Assembly: GCA_964441285.1 (NCBI GenBank)
Contig: CAYTUK010000006.1
Span: 1-64,000, forward strand
From: S010-25 sp964441285
GTDB lineage: Bacteria; Pseudomonadota; Gammaproteobacteria; SZUA-229
DNA: 64,000 nt
Reading direction: 5' to 3'
Of the stretch, positions 26,357-34,501 are shown one piece after another. Made by a program: the position numbers and the translations under genes. The notes beneath the pieces are model-generated. The model saw only the letters and a list, made by a program, of their open reading frames with translations. It had not been told where the DNA came from and made no database searches. How positions within the stretch are numbered: position 1 is the first letter of the stretch; each line of letters begins with the position of its first letter.

Positions 26357-27865
26357 TTGAAAAAACCCGAACCACTCCCTGAAATTGTCGCAGCTATCGA
26401 CCTTGGCTCTAATAGCTTCCATATGATTGTCGCACGTCTGGAAGAGTCCGGGACCTTGTCCATTATTGACCGATTACGTGAAAGCGTCCGTATAGGCGGC
26501 GGCCTGAGCAAAAAAGGCAAGCTAAAAAAAGTGGCACAGAAGCGGGCATTCTCCTGCCTTGAAACTTTTTCACAGCGAATCCGTGACCTTCCCGACTCAG
26601 CGGTTCGTATTGTTGGAACCAATACCTTACGTGTCGCCAGCAATGCCCGCGATTTTGTACACCATGCCGAAACCATACTCCAGCACCCCATCGAAATTAT
26701 CGCCGGTCGGGAAGAAGCACGACTAATCTATCTTGGTGTTGCCCATGGCCTTGCAACGGGTGAGGGTAAGCGTCTGGTCATCGATATTGGCGGCGGCAGC
26801 ACAGAATGCATTATCGGGCAAGGCATGAACCCACTACACCGTGAAAGTATTTATACCGGCTGCGTTAGCGCCGGCAAAAAATTTTTTCCGCGCGGCTACA
26901 TCAGTAAATCAGGAATGAAAGCAGCACAAATTGATGCTGCGCTAACGTTATTACCGCAGGCATCAAAGTTTAAGGCGGGTAACTGGGATGAAGTGATTGG
27001 TTGTGCTGGCACCGTGCGCGCTATCCGCAACATTCTACATGAAGAAGGCTGGTGTAATAACGGCATTGAGCGTAAAGCACTGCATCAACTGCGCGATGCC
27101 ATCGTTCATGCTGGCCATGAAGACAAGCTTGAACTAAAGGGTTTGTCCGAAAGCCGCCGCCCGGTACTGGCTGGTGGTCTGTCGGTATTACTCGCCGTTT
27201 TCAATACCCTGAATATTGAGCATATGCTGGTCTCTGATCAAAGTATGCGTGAAGGCCTGCTGTATGATTTAGTTGGCCGCATTAACCATCAGGATGTTCG
27301 AGATGCCACAGTTGAAGCCATTATCAAACGCTGGGCCGTTGATAAAGAACAGTCTATTCGAGTCACACATACGGTGGAACAACTCTGCCATCAGGCCTGT
27401 CCACAGTGGAATATTGAAGAAGAAAATTTTCAGTATTTAATTAAATGGGCATCACAATTACATGAAATCGGGCTTCAAGTATCACATACACAATACCACA
27501 AACATGGCGCTTACATTCTTCGCAATGCTGATATGCAGGGTTTTTCCCGTCAGGAACAGGCGCTACTGGCAATCCTTGTGCAAAACCATCGAGGTCGATT
27601 TCGACTTGAAGAATTTGACCAGTTAATGCAACCTTTCGTAATACCCGGCAAGCAACTATGCATCTTGTTACGCCTGGCGGTTTTAATTCACCGTGGCCGT
27701 ACCAACCGCACGACTCCAGAGCCAGCTATAATAATCAGACAAAAAAATATACAGTTAAAATTTCCACCTGACTGGCTGAACACTAACAGCCTGACGCTTG
27801 CCGACTTAAACAAAGAGGTAAGTTATCTAGACAAGGCTGGTTACACGCTCAGCTTTAATGCGTGA
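26357..27865 (+). CDS. ppx: Exopolyphosphatase / Ppx-GppA phosphatase
   Basis: 502 residues. The ASKHA ATPase-like fold is evident from AAIDLGSNSFHMIVARLEES at the N-terminus, RVVGTNTLR-type motif (IVGTNTLRVASNA), the acidic VIDIGGGSTECIIG and GCVSAGKKFFPRGYI. A C-terminal HD-like domain follows (about 310-500). It releases terminal phosphate from polyphosphate, or converts pppGpp to ppGpp. The start is TTG, 18 bp after the FAAL stop, and ppk2 follows after 31 bp, so the three are likely cotranscribed. Confidence 0.93.
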   Translation: MKKPEPLPEIVAAIDLGSNSFHMIVARLEESGTLSIIDRLRESVRIGGGLSKKGKLKKVAQKRAFSCLETFSQRIRDLPDSAVRIVGTNTLRVASNARDFVHHAETILQHPIEIIAGREEARLIYLGVAHGLATGEGKRLVIDIGGGSTECIIGQGMNPLHRESIYTGCVSAGKKFFPRGYISKSGMKAAQIDAALTLLPQASKFKAGNWDEVIGCAGTVRAIRNILHEEGWCNNGIERKALHQLRDAIVHAGHEDKLELKGLSESRRPVLAGGLSVLLAVFNTLNIEHMLVSDQSMREGLLYDLVGRINHQDVRDATVEAIIKRWAVDKEQSIRVTHTVEQLCHQACPQWNIEEENFQYLIKWASQLHEIGLQVSHTQYHKHGAYILRNADMQGFSRQEQALLAILVQNHRGRFRLEEFDQLMQPFVIPGKQLCILLRLAVLIHRGRTNRTTPEPAIIIRQKNIQLKFPPDWLNTNSLTLADLNKEVSYLDKAGYTLSFNA

Positions 27866-27896
27866 TCAACGAATCTAGTCCACAGGAGAGAATCTT

Positions 27897-28817
27897 ATGC
27901 AACAGACGGTCAGCGACAAGAACAGACAGAAATTACAAGCAGCGCTTGAAACGCTTTCCGACCCTGAGAAAGTGCTATCTTCACCTGATATTATTTCCAG
28001 CAAGGCGCTATTAAAAATTAATTATGAACTAGGCAATTACCCTTACCCTGAAAAAATCAGTACAAGGGAATATGATCATGAAAAACAGCTATTACAAATC
28101 GAGTTATTAAAGGTTCAAAACTGGGTTAGAGAAAAAGGCATTAAAATTGTCGGTATTTTCGAAGGTCGAGATGCTGCGGGCAAGGGTGGTGCCATCAAAC
28201 GGTTTACAGAGCACTTAAACCCCCGTGCGGCTCACGTTATCGCCCTGGAAAAACCCAATGAAAAGGAACTGGGCCAATGGTATTTTCAACGTTATATTCA
28301 GCAATTACCTACGCGTGGCGAAATGGCATTATTTGACCGTTCCTGGTACAACCGTGCAGGTGTAGAAAGAGTAATGGGGTTTTGCACCCCGGAGGAACAT
28401 CTTGAGTTTTTACGTACCACTCCGCAACTTGAGCGGATGCTGGTAAATTCCGGCCTGACGCTGAGAAAATACTGGTTCTCAGTCAGCCGCCATGAGCAGA
28501 TACGGCGCTTTCATTCGCGCAGCCACGACCCACTAAAACACTGGAAGCTCAGCCCGATTGATCTGCAATCACTGGATAAATGGGACGACTATACGGAAGC
28601 CAGAAAGACCATGTTCTTCCATACAGACACTGCTGATGCACCCTGGGTCGTGGTTAAATCTGATGATAAAAAGCGCGCACGTATCAACTGTATGCGCCAT
28701 TTTTTACACAGTCTCAACTACCCGACGAAGGACTCAACGATTGTTTATAAGCCAGATGCCAGCATTGTTGGCTCCGTCTCCTCGCTCTATCGTAAAAAGG
28801 AAATGAAATATGTATAA
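27897..28817 (+). CDS. ppk2: Polyphosphate kinase 2 (single domain)
   Basis: 306 residues, one PPK2 domain. Walker A is GRDAAGKGGAIKRFTEH (Lys96), Walker B is ALFDRSWYNRAGVERVMGF, and the lid region has LRKYWFSVSRHEQIRRF. PPK2 enzymes use polyphosphate to phosphorylate nucleoside mono- or diphosphates, or run in reverse. A start with a good ribosome site (AGGAGAGAATCTT before the ATG) supports 27897. Paired with ppx it forms a polyphosphate module. Confidence 0.94.
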   Translation: MQQTVSDKNRQKLQAALETLSDPEKVLSSPDIISSKALLKINYELGNYPYPEKISTREYDHEKQLLQIELLKVQNWVREKGIKIVGIFEGRDAAGKGGAIKRFTEHLNPRAAHVIALEKPNEKELGQWYFQRYIQQLPTRGEMALFDRSWYNRAGVERVMGFCTPEEHLEFLRTTPQLERMLVNSGLTLRKYWFSVSRHEQIRRFHSRSHDPLKHWKLSPIDLQSLDKWDDYTEARKTMFFHTDTADAPWVVVKSDDKKRARINCMRHFLHSLNYPTKDSTIVYKPDASIVGSVSSLYRKKEMKYV

Positions 28818-28996
28818 CCATCCCACTACTGCCACGTTATTACTGGAACAGATAAAAAGGATATCCATCCTGTTAGTAACTAGTCGTGATATGAACGCGT
28901 CCAATATAAATTAACAGCAAACCATTTGCAGAACAGGAAATCGGTGTTATTGTAATCACTCCTTTTGCTTTTAATATTAACCTCACAGGTTTCCTC

Positions 28997-29629
28997 ATGT
29001 TCTCCAGGCTAAAGTCCATCTCTGGCAACAATAATAAGTATCTATTCATCCCGAATAGCATACTTTTTCTACTCCCTGTCTTGTTTATAATTAACCTCAC
29101 CGCCTGTGTACACACACCTAAAACTGAAACGACCGTCGCTATTTTCAAAGCAGAAACGCTCCCGGATAAAAATCTTTCCGGGCTGTATATTTATCGACCG
29201 CCAACGATGACAAACTGGCTTTATGCAACAAAAATAACCATTGATAACAATGTTATTTTACCAATCAAACCCGGGCAGTTAAAACATCTCAACCTAAAAC
29301 CTGGACAGCATCAAGTCAACCTGCTTACAGCCGATGAATTTAAGGGTAAACATAAACTTAAAGTGATACTACAGAGCAACAAAAACTATTATCTGCGTAT
29401 TGCGACAACGCTAGACCTGGAACAAAACGGTAACTATAAACCCTATAAAAGAAGCTTTAATTTACAGCAGGTAAGCGCAATAACCGCAATAGCACAAATT
29501 AATAAATGCTGTTATTCAAAAATAAAGCCTGGTAGAAATAAAGCCATAGCGAGAAAGAAAAACGATACGCAAACAAATAAAAAACCTGCTTTTTCAGTTG
29601 ATAAAACAGAGAACCCATTTTCACATTAA
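28997..29629 (+). CDS. Putative lipoprotein, DUF2846-like
   Basis: 210 residues. The N-terminus has a signal with a lipobox (LPVLFIINLTAC), so export and lipid attachment at Cys36 or nearby is predicted. The middle (GLYIYRPPTMTNWLYATKIT, then PIKPGQLKHLNLKPGQHQVN and NKNYYLRI) resembles DUF2846 proteins, which fold as small beta domains. The C-terminus is Lys/Asn-rich and probably disordered. No function is known. It lies 179 bp after ppk2; that gap holds a possible relic repeat end (28855-28882). Confidence 0.65.
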   Translation: MFSRLKSISGNNNKYLFIPNSILFLLPVLFIINLTACVHTPKTETTVAIFKAETLPDKNLSGLYIYRPPTMTNWLYATKITIDNNVILPIKPGQLKHLNLKPGQHQVNLLTADEFKGKHKLKVILQSNKNYYLRIATTLDLEQNGNYKPYKRSFNLQQVSAITAIAQINKCCYSKIKPGRNKAIARKKNDTQTNKKPAFSVDKTENPFSH

Positions 29630-29706
29630 TCGCTACACGTAATGGCATAAATGAAAAAAACACTCGGTAATCTTTATCTAGAACATTCAACAGCAGAGAT
29701 AAAAAC

Positions 29707-30108
29707 ATGTTAACCGGTATATTCGTTATATGGCTAGTCACCGCTATCGGTCTTGGTCTTACCACCTTAATCGTGCCTGGTATAAAAATAAAATCCACCA
29801 CAACTTTATTAATTGCCGCCATTGTACTGGGGTTAATTAACTCCTCCATACGGCCGGTACTTTGGATTCTTACAGCACCATTATCACTCTTAACCTTTGG
29901 TCTTTTCGCCCTGGTCATCAATGCTTTAATGATTATGCTGGCATCCGCTATTGTACCTGATTTTAAAGTACGCGGGTTTGGCAGTGCACTACTTGGCGCC
30001 ATTGTTATGGCCTTAATCGGAATAACCGGATTTATTCTGCTCCAAATAATTGCTGGTGGTAATATTGAGTGGTACAGCATTGAGCGAACTTCACAGTTTT
30101 ATTACTGA
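29707..30108 (+). CDS. Four-helix membrane protein, phage-holin superfamily IV / YvlD type
   Basis: 133 residues with four membrane helices: FVIWLVTAIGLGLTTLIVPG, TTLLIAAIVLGLINSSIRPV, LTFGLFALVINALMIMLASA and GAIVMALIGITGFILLQIIA. The pattern and the NSSIRPVLWILTAPLSLLTF motif match PF04020 proteins, chromosomal small membrane proteins despite the holin name. Function unknown; in Bacillus the YvlD homologue affects envelope stress. No phage genes are nearby. Confidence 0.8.
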   Translation: MLTGIFVIWLVTAIGLGLTTLIVPGIKIKSTTTLLIAAIVLGLINSSIRPVLWILTAPLSLLTFGLFALVINALMIMLASAIVPDFKVRGFGSALLGAIVMALIGITGFILLQIIAGGNIEWYSIERTSQFYY

Positions 30109-30168
30109 CCTGATAGCCGTGAGTAGCCCGTTATTACACGCCCCCTGTGTTTACAGCCATAGAACAGT

Positions 30169-30510
30169 ATGATCTACTTACCTCAATCTATAAAAGCAAG
30201 AAATGGTTCTCTTTTTAATGCTGTTCTCAAACAGGAAATCTGCGCTTTAGATCCAGGCTTACTGCCTTTACAACAAGGCTTAAAGTATAGCAATTATGCA
30301 ATATCTGAAACCTTATCTATTATTATTTTAACAACCACAACTAACACTGATCATCTATCAGTAAAAGCGGGATTATTTTATTCGGGTATTACCGCCGGCT
30401 GTAACTGTGCCGATGACCCAACGCCCATTGACCAGTGCAATGAGTACTGCGAAGTAATATTTCTTATTAATATATTTACTGCGGCAACAACCGTTAAACT
30501 AATTGACTGA
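30169..30510 (+). CDS. Conserved hypothetical protein with C-x-C and C-x(10)-C motif
   Basis: 113 residues, no signal peptide or membrane helix. It resembles a small family of proteobacterial hypothetical proteins I recognise by the strongly conserved end: GLFYSGITAGCNCADDPTP followed by YCEVIFLINIFTAATTV. The three cysteines of CNC and YC, with nearby Asp and Glu, could bind a metal or form a redox site. It converges with the TlpA-like gene, 22 bp away. No function can be given. Confidence 0.65.
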   Translation: MIYLPQSIKARNGSLFNAVLKQEICALDPGLLPLQQGLKYSNYAISETLSIIILTTTTNTDHLSVKAGLFYSGITAGCNCADDPTPIDQCNEYCEVIFLINIFTAATTVKLID

Positions 30511-30532
30511 TCACCGCCGGCATGATAAGTAT

Positions 30533-31060
30533 TTATTTATCAATTAATTGTTGAATAATTTTTTCTATTTTAGGCTGATCAAATTCTCGCCCACCAATAG
30601 CACGATAGCGGACCATGCCTTTTTTATCAATTAAATATGTTGTTGGTATACCCCGAACACCAAACTGTTTTGCCACTTTGCTTTTTCTATCCAGCAAGAT
30701 GTTAAAGCTTGGGTCTATTTTCAACTGTGCCGTATAAGTAAAAATCTGATCTTCGCCTTCCATTTGATTAATCGCCAAGACGGTAAATTTTTTATTTTTC
30801 AACTTACTATACAGGCGTTCCATCGAGGGAATTTCTCGGCGGCAGGGGGGGCACCAGGTTGCCCAGAAGTTCAACAAAACAACTTTTCCTCGAAAACTAG
30901 ACAGCTTTATTTTTTCCTCATCCATATTTTCTAACTGAAAATCCTTGGCCATAAAAGGTTTTTTTAGCGGTGCTAAGGTGCGGCTTAATCTTGGTTGTGC
31001 CCATGCTGTAGAGAACTGCAAACCAAACAGTAACACAAAGGGTATTAATACTATTTTCAT
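30533..31060 (-). CDS. TlpA-like periplasmic thioredoxin
   Basis: 175 residues from the ATG at 31060, which starts the signal peptide MKIVLIPFVLLFGLQFSTAWA; the longer frame to 31108 would overlap the upstream gene and add nothing hydrophobic. The thioredoxin fold has LNFWATWCPPCRREIPSM with redox cysteines 70 and 73, and the cis-proline loop GVRGIPTTYLID. These proteins reduce periplasmic disulfides, for example in cytochrome or sulfur-metabolism maturation. It forms a pair with the upstream 201-residue periplasmic protein. Confidence 0.9.
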   Translation of the reverse strand: MKIVLIPFVLLFGLQFSTAWAQPRLSRTLAPLKKPFMAKDFQLENMDEEKIKLSSFRGKVVLLNFWATWCPPCRREIPSMERLYSKLKNKKFTVLAINQMEGEDQIFTYTAQLKIDPSFNILLDRKSKVAKQFGVRGIPTTYLIDKKGMVRYRAIGGREFDQPKIEKIIQQLIDK

Positions 31061-31073
31061 ATAAGTACTCGCA

Positions 31074-31679
31074 TTAATTTTTATCAATCTTAAAACTGGC
31101 AGGGGCACACCGTAAATTTTTTATTACCCCTGAGTGGGGGACACCATCAAGTTTCCAATTATAAAGCAGATCAAACACTGTGTTTCGAGGAAGCTTTATC
31201 GTAGTAAAACCCTGTATCCAGTCACCTACATTAAACACACCTCTATCTGCCAGCAATGTCCATGAAAAAGCAACGCCCGCTTTTTTCCATTCTTTCAACC
31301 ATTGTGTTTTAGTCTTCACTGGATATTCTTTGCCATCTTTAGTTCGGTAGCGCCAGTCTGCTACGCGATAACTCATCTGCTGCCTGGGGGAAGTGTTCCT
31401 TAATATTGAGCCAAAAACACAGTAACCGGCTATACGCTCGACCTCTTTTTTAGGTAAATGATGTTTTGAGTAAACCGCACGCACGAAATCAGGAATGAGT
31501 TGTATCAGTTCGAGACTAAAGCCTTTATCTTCAACCTTCCATTTTAACAACCCACTTGCTTTATTTCTTTCCACACTAACACTATTTGCCATGCAAGGTG
31601 TTATTGTAAAGTTGGTTAACAGGAGCACCGCAATACCTGCATTACAAATTACAACTTTCATTTTTTGCAACTTAAACAT
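31074..31679 (-). CDS. Periplasmic hypothetical protein upstream of TlpA-like gene
   Basis: 201 residues (start possibly at the internal Met7) with a signal peptide (VVICNAGIAVLLLTNFTITPCMA). The mature part has FSLELIQLIPDFVRAVYSKH, VERIAGYCVFGSILRN and GVFNVGDWIQGFTTIKLP. I recognise no domain with certainty. The mature protein has two cysteines (GYCVFG and LRCAP), which could be a substrate of the adjacent TlpA-like thioredoxin, 13 bp downstream. Pairing of such genes suggests a joint periplasmic role. Confidence 0.65.
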   Translation of the reverse strand: MFKLQKMKVVICNAGIAVLLLTNFTITPCMANSVSVERNKASGLLKWKVEDKGFSLELIQLIPDFVRAVYSKHHLPKKEVERIAGYCVFGSILRNTSPRQQMSYRVADWRYRTKDGKEYPVKTKTQWLKEWKKAGVAFSWTLLADRGVFNVGDWIQGFTTIKLPRNTVFDLLYNWKLDGVPHSGVIKNLRCAPASFKIDKN

Positions 31680-31734
31680 TCTTCTCTTACCTTTACTGTG
31701 AAATGTACCATAAAATTAAATTTATGGTTTTAAA

Positions 31735-33204
31735 TTACACTGTTATAATTTTCAAAACAGGTTCACTTTCACCCGGGTTGTCATTAAATCCTGACACCAG
31801 TAATACCTTTCCTCCCAGTTTAGCCAACTTACACTGCTGACTAATTTTTCTCACCATTTTTTTCCAGTCTCGGGTATCGACTTCTTCAATCATTACCGGG
31901 ACAACACCCCAATGTAACGCTAATTTTCGACAGGTTATTCTATTGGAAGATAGCCCCAGTAATGGAGCCATCGGCCTCACTGAGGAAAGCACATTCGCCG
32001 TGATACCACTTCTGGTTGGTACTAGAATGCCCTGCAGACTTAATTCCTGTACTAATGTGCTGGCTGCATGTGCGATGGCTTTCCGTGTTGAAGGTTTTTC
32101 CGCTGAGGAAATTTTCCCAGCTAAACCTTCAATAGTATTCACTCTAAACTGGTGATTGGTCCACTGATTAATTTCTACTTCTCGCAAAATTGTATCCATC
32201 ATCTTAACGGTTTTATATGGGTATTTACCAACCGCCGTTTCTGCCGACAACATCACCGCATCAGCACTGGATAGCGCTGCATTCGCAACATCACTAACTT
32301 CTGCCCGCGTCGGTCTGGCATTTACAATCATGGATTCCATCATTTGAGTTGCAACAATAACCGGGCGATTCCACACCCGCGCCATATTGATTAATGTTTC
32401 CTGTATCAAAGGCACCTGCTCTGCAGGTAATTCAATACCCAGGTCGCCTCGGGCAATCATTATGCCATAGGATTCACGCATTACCTCTGTTATATTTTCT
32501 ATCGCTTCAGGTTTTTCAATTTTTGAAATAACAGGAATTTCCATGCCTTTCCTTTTCATGTAATTTTTTAACGTCCGTATATCTTTCCCTGTACGAACAA
32601 AACTTAATGCCACAAAATCAGCACCTAACTTCATCGCCAGAGTGACATCTTTCTTATCCTTAGCGGTAAAACTTGAAACTGAAACCTTTGAGTCAGGCAG
32701 ATTCATGCCTTTATGTTCCTTTAATATACCGCCATAAATAACCTTACAGATAACTTCCTTACCCGTTACTTTTTCTACTCTTAGCTCGATATTCCCATCA
32801 TCAAGCAGAACCCTGTCACGCGGCCCAACATCTTTATACAGGTTCTTATATTGTGATGTAATAAGATTGTTTCTGCCAAGAATTTTACTGCAGCTAATCG
32901 TTACGCTCGCATTTTGTTTTAATGTAATTTCACCTCTTACAAATTCTCCTACCCGTATTTTAGGCCCGCAAAGATCAATCAATATTGCCACTTGAGCATC
33001 CATATGTTTTTCTATTTTTTTAATGCGCTCAAATACTTGCTGATGTGACTCATGATTGCCATGTGACATATTCAGGCGAAATACATTGACTCCTGCCTGG
33101 ATTAACCGAGTGATCATTTTTTCTGAATTAGATGCTGGGCCAAGTGTTGCTACAATTTTTGTTTTTCGCCATTGTAACTCGGGAATTCTTTTGTCTTTTT
33201 TCAT
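31735..33204 (-). CDS. pyk: Pyruvate kinase
   Basis: 489 residues. TKIVATLGPASNSEKMITRL starts the barrel; MSHGNHESH binds substrate, VISKIEKPEAIENI has the catalytic lysine, and MIARGDLGIELPAEQVPLIQ and TQMMESMI complete the active site. It makes pyruvate and ATP from PEP and ADP. The C-terminal regulatory domain is shorter and more divergent than in E. coli PykF. It stands alone; the 379 bp upstream contain repeat copy 2 and structured sequence shared with the divergent gene. Confidence 0.95.
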   Translation of the reverse strand: MKKDKRIPELQWRKTKIVATLGPASNSEKMITRLIQAGVNVFRLNMSHGNHESHQQVFERIKKIEKHMDAQVAILIDLCGPKIRVGEFVRGEITLKQNASVTISCSKILGRNNLITSQYKNLYKDVGPRDRVLLDDGNIELRVEKVTGKEVICKVIYGGILKEHKGMNLPDSKVSVSSFTAKDKKDVTLAMKLGADFVALSFVRTGKDIRTLKNYMKRKGMEIPVISKIEKPEAIENITEVMRESYGIMIARGDLGIELPAEQVPLIQETLINMARVWNRPVIVATQMMESMIVNARPTRAEVSDVANAALSSADAVMLSAETAVGKYPYKTVKMMDTILREVEINQWTNHQFRVNTIEGLAGKISSAEKPSTRKAIAHAASTLVQELSLQGILVPTRSGITANVLSSVRPMAPLLGLSSNRITCRKLALHWGVVPVMIEEVDTRDWKKMVRKISQQCKLAKLGGKVLLVSGFNDNPGESEPVLKIITV

Positions 33205-33260
33205 CGTTTCATACCGTCCTTTTAAAATATTCTACTTACATCAGGTTGCTCAATCATCAT

Positions 33261-33392
33261 CTTACTAACAGGACGGATGAAACGGATACTTATTATTCAA
33301 GACCGCCATCCGCAGAGATGCGGGGGCGAGCTTACATGGATGGATTGACAGCGGGTCTTAATAATAAGCATCCTTTTCATCCGTTTCAGTAA
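33261..33392. repeat. Dispersed hairpin repeat, copy 2
   Basis: In the divergent pyk / 33584 gap. Left arm CGGATGAAACGGATACTTAT continues into TATTCAAGACC; the right arm reverse complement is CGGATGAAAAGGATGCTTAT continuing into TATTAAGACC, about 29 paired positions. The core is CCGCAGAGATGCGGGGGC, then GAGCTTACATGGATGGATTG. This copy has the longest near-perfect stem, and its arm sequence (CTTATTA) differs from copy 1 (CCCATGG) in both arms together. Confidence 0.8.
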
Positions 33393-33436
33393 ATTAAGTA
33401 CACGCCAGGAACTTTTTTAAACCCTGCCATTTCCTT

Positions 33437-33529
33437 GAATGGAGCCCTGACGCTACCTCATTACGGCTCCATTCCTGATAGAAGTTTTCTATCAGCTCTT
33501 GACTACTGACTAAATCTGGGTACTAATAT
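33437..33529 (+). promoter_or_regulatory. Two hairpins and putative promoter upstream of the DsrC-like operon
   Basis: Downstream of repeat copy 2 lie two adjacent inverted repeats: GAATGGAGCC / GGCTCCATTC (33437-33446 with 33465-33474) and CTGATAGAA-GTT-TTCTATCAG (33475-33495). They are followed by a possible promoter TTGACT (33499) with TAATAT (33524), spacer 19. If transcription starts after the hairpins they are DNA sites or act on another transcript; if it starts upstream they are leader structures. The promoter call is weak. Confidence 0.4.
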
Positions 33530-33583
33530 AACCAGTGGATTCTGAAATATTGACCTTTTCTATGGTCAGGAGCAGCTAAGGTT

Positions 33584-34084
33584 GTGAATATCGAACCATC
33601 AAACAACAGCAGAGCGATAAAACTTAAGTCCTTCTCGGTTGAGTCTATTGTTAATTCGGCTACGGCAACTCCCCGCCGACCGCCTTCTTCAGGTGCAAAA
33701 ACGTACCCTGAAACCATACCCTACAATGGCGGTACTGTCACTGTGACGCCAGACTTGCAACCCCGGTTTTTATCTGCCGGTGCTGAGCGCACCTTTGCCA
33801 AAGAGCTGGATCAATTTATGGCTCAACTCAAACAACTCGCCAGCAGTGCTGCGGCACTTTTTGTTGACCGCCACCATAGAATCGTTAACAAAAATTATCG
33901 CCATTTATTGTACCCTGAGTATGTTTTTGATTATAACCATGCCCTACACCATTGCGGGCTGCCTGATAATTATCTCAATATTAACGACTATTTTGACCTC
34001 TATGTGAAGGTGATGTTTCATGAATCCGTTAGATTAAACGAACGGCTTCAGCCAACAGTATCTATTCACAGCTTAAAAGTTTAA
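33584..34084 (+). CDS. Hypothetical protein co-transcribed with DsrC-like gene
   Basis: 166 residues, probable GTG start preceded by AGGAG. No signal peptide and no membrane helix. The first 60 residues are Ser/Thr/Pro-rich and probably flexible; the second half (FAKELDQFMAQLKQLASSAA, then VDRHHRIVNKNYRHLLYPEY and YNHALHHCGLPDNYLNINDY) looks globular and helical. I do not recognise the family. The DsrC-like gene starts 40 bp downstream on the same strand, suggesting a joint role in sulfur trafficking. Confidence 0.6.
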   Translation: MNIEPSNNSRAIKLKSFSVESIVNSATATPRRPPSSGAKTYPETIPYNGGTVTVTPDLQPRFLSAGAERTFAKELDQFMAQLKQLASSAAALFVDRHHRIVNKNYRHLLYPEYVFDYNHALHHCGLPDNYLNINDYFDLYVKVMFHESVRLNERLQPTVSIHSLKV

Positions 34085-34124
34085 CCAGCTTTATTTGTCT
34101 TTATCAACCTGGAGGATACCAACG

Positions 34125-34451
34125 ATGAATGTTACAACTGATAAATCTTTTCCCAATGCACCTTCTGACTGGAGCATCGATGATGCAAAAGTTATTGCTG
34201 ATGATCTAGGTGTTACCTTGACAGAACATCATCTTGAAGTAATTCTGGCACTACAGGAATACTACTCAAAAGTGGAATTTAAAAATTTACGTCAGATCAA
34301 AGATGCGCTGAATGAAAAATTTCACCACTGTGGTGGAATGAAATATTTGTATGAAATTTTACCGGGCGGTCCAGTCGCACAGGGCTGTCAACTGTCCGGC
34401 TTAAACATACCAGCAGGTGCCGTTGACAAATCTTTTGGTAGTGTTGCTTAA
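34125..34451 (+). CDS. DsrC/TusE-family sulfur relay protein, variant C-terminus
   Basis: 108 residues from the ATG at 34125, chosen for its GGAGGA ribosome site; an upstream TTG at 34095 lacks one. Core DsrC motifs are HHLEVILALQEYYSK, NEKFHHCGGMKYLYEILPGG and PVAQGCQLSGL. The QGC cysteine aligns with the inner DsrC cysteine, but the terminal GC arm is replaced by NIPAGAVDKSFGSVA. This subgroup occurs in sulfur-oxidising gammaproteobacteria (from memory). It should bind sulfur or a partner differently from the TusE-like protein at 10761. Confidence 0.85.
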   Translation: MNVTTDKSFPNAPSDWSIDDAKVIADDLGVTLTEHHLEVILALQEYYSKVEFKNLRQIKDALNEKFHHCGGMKYLYEILPGGPVAQGCQLSGLNIPAGAVDKSFGSVA

Positions 34452-34460
34452 ATAAGGGCT

Positions 34461-34481
34461 CCCTGGCTTTACCTGCCAGGG
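34461..34481. terminator. Possible terminator between DsrC-like gene and mtfA
   Basis: Inverted repeat CCCTGGC / GCCAGGG with a 7-base loop in the 50-bp gap between two convergent genes, followed by a T-rich stretch (TATTATCTTCTTAA). The T run is interrupted, so termination efficiency is uncertain. Confidence 0.55.
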
Positions 34482-34501
34482 TATTATCTTCTTAATCCTG
34501 A

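Noticed and set aside
29499..30080. 193-codon frame antisense to the lipoprotein and YvlD-like genes
   Set aside because: Low-complexity reverse translation of membrane helices; the plus-strand genes have ribosome sites and family features.
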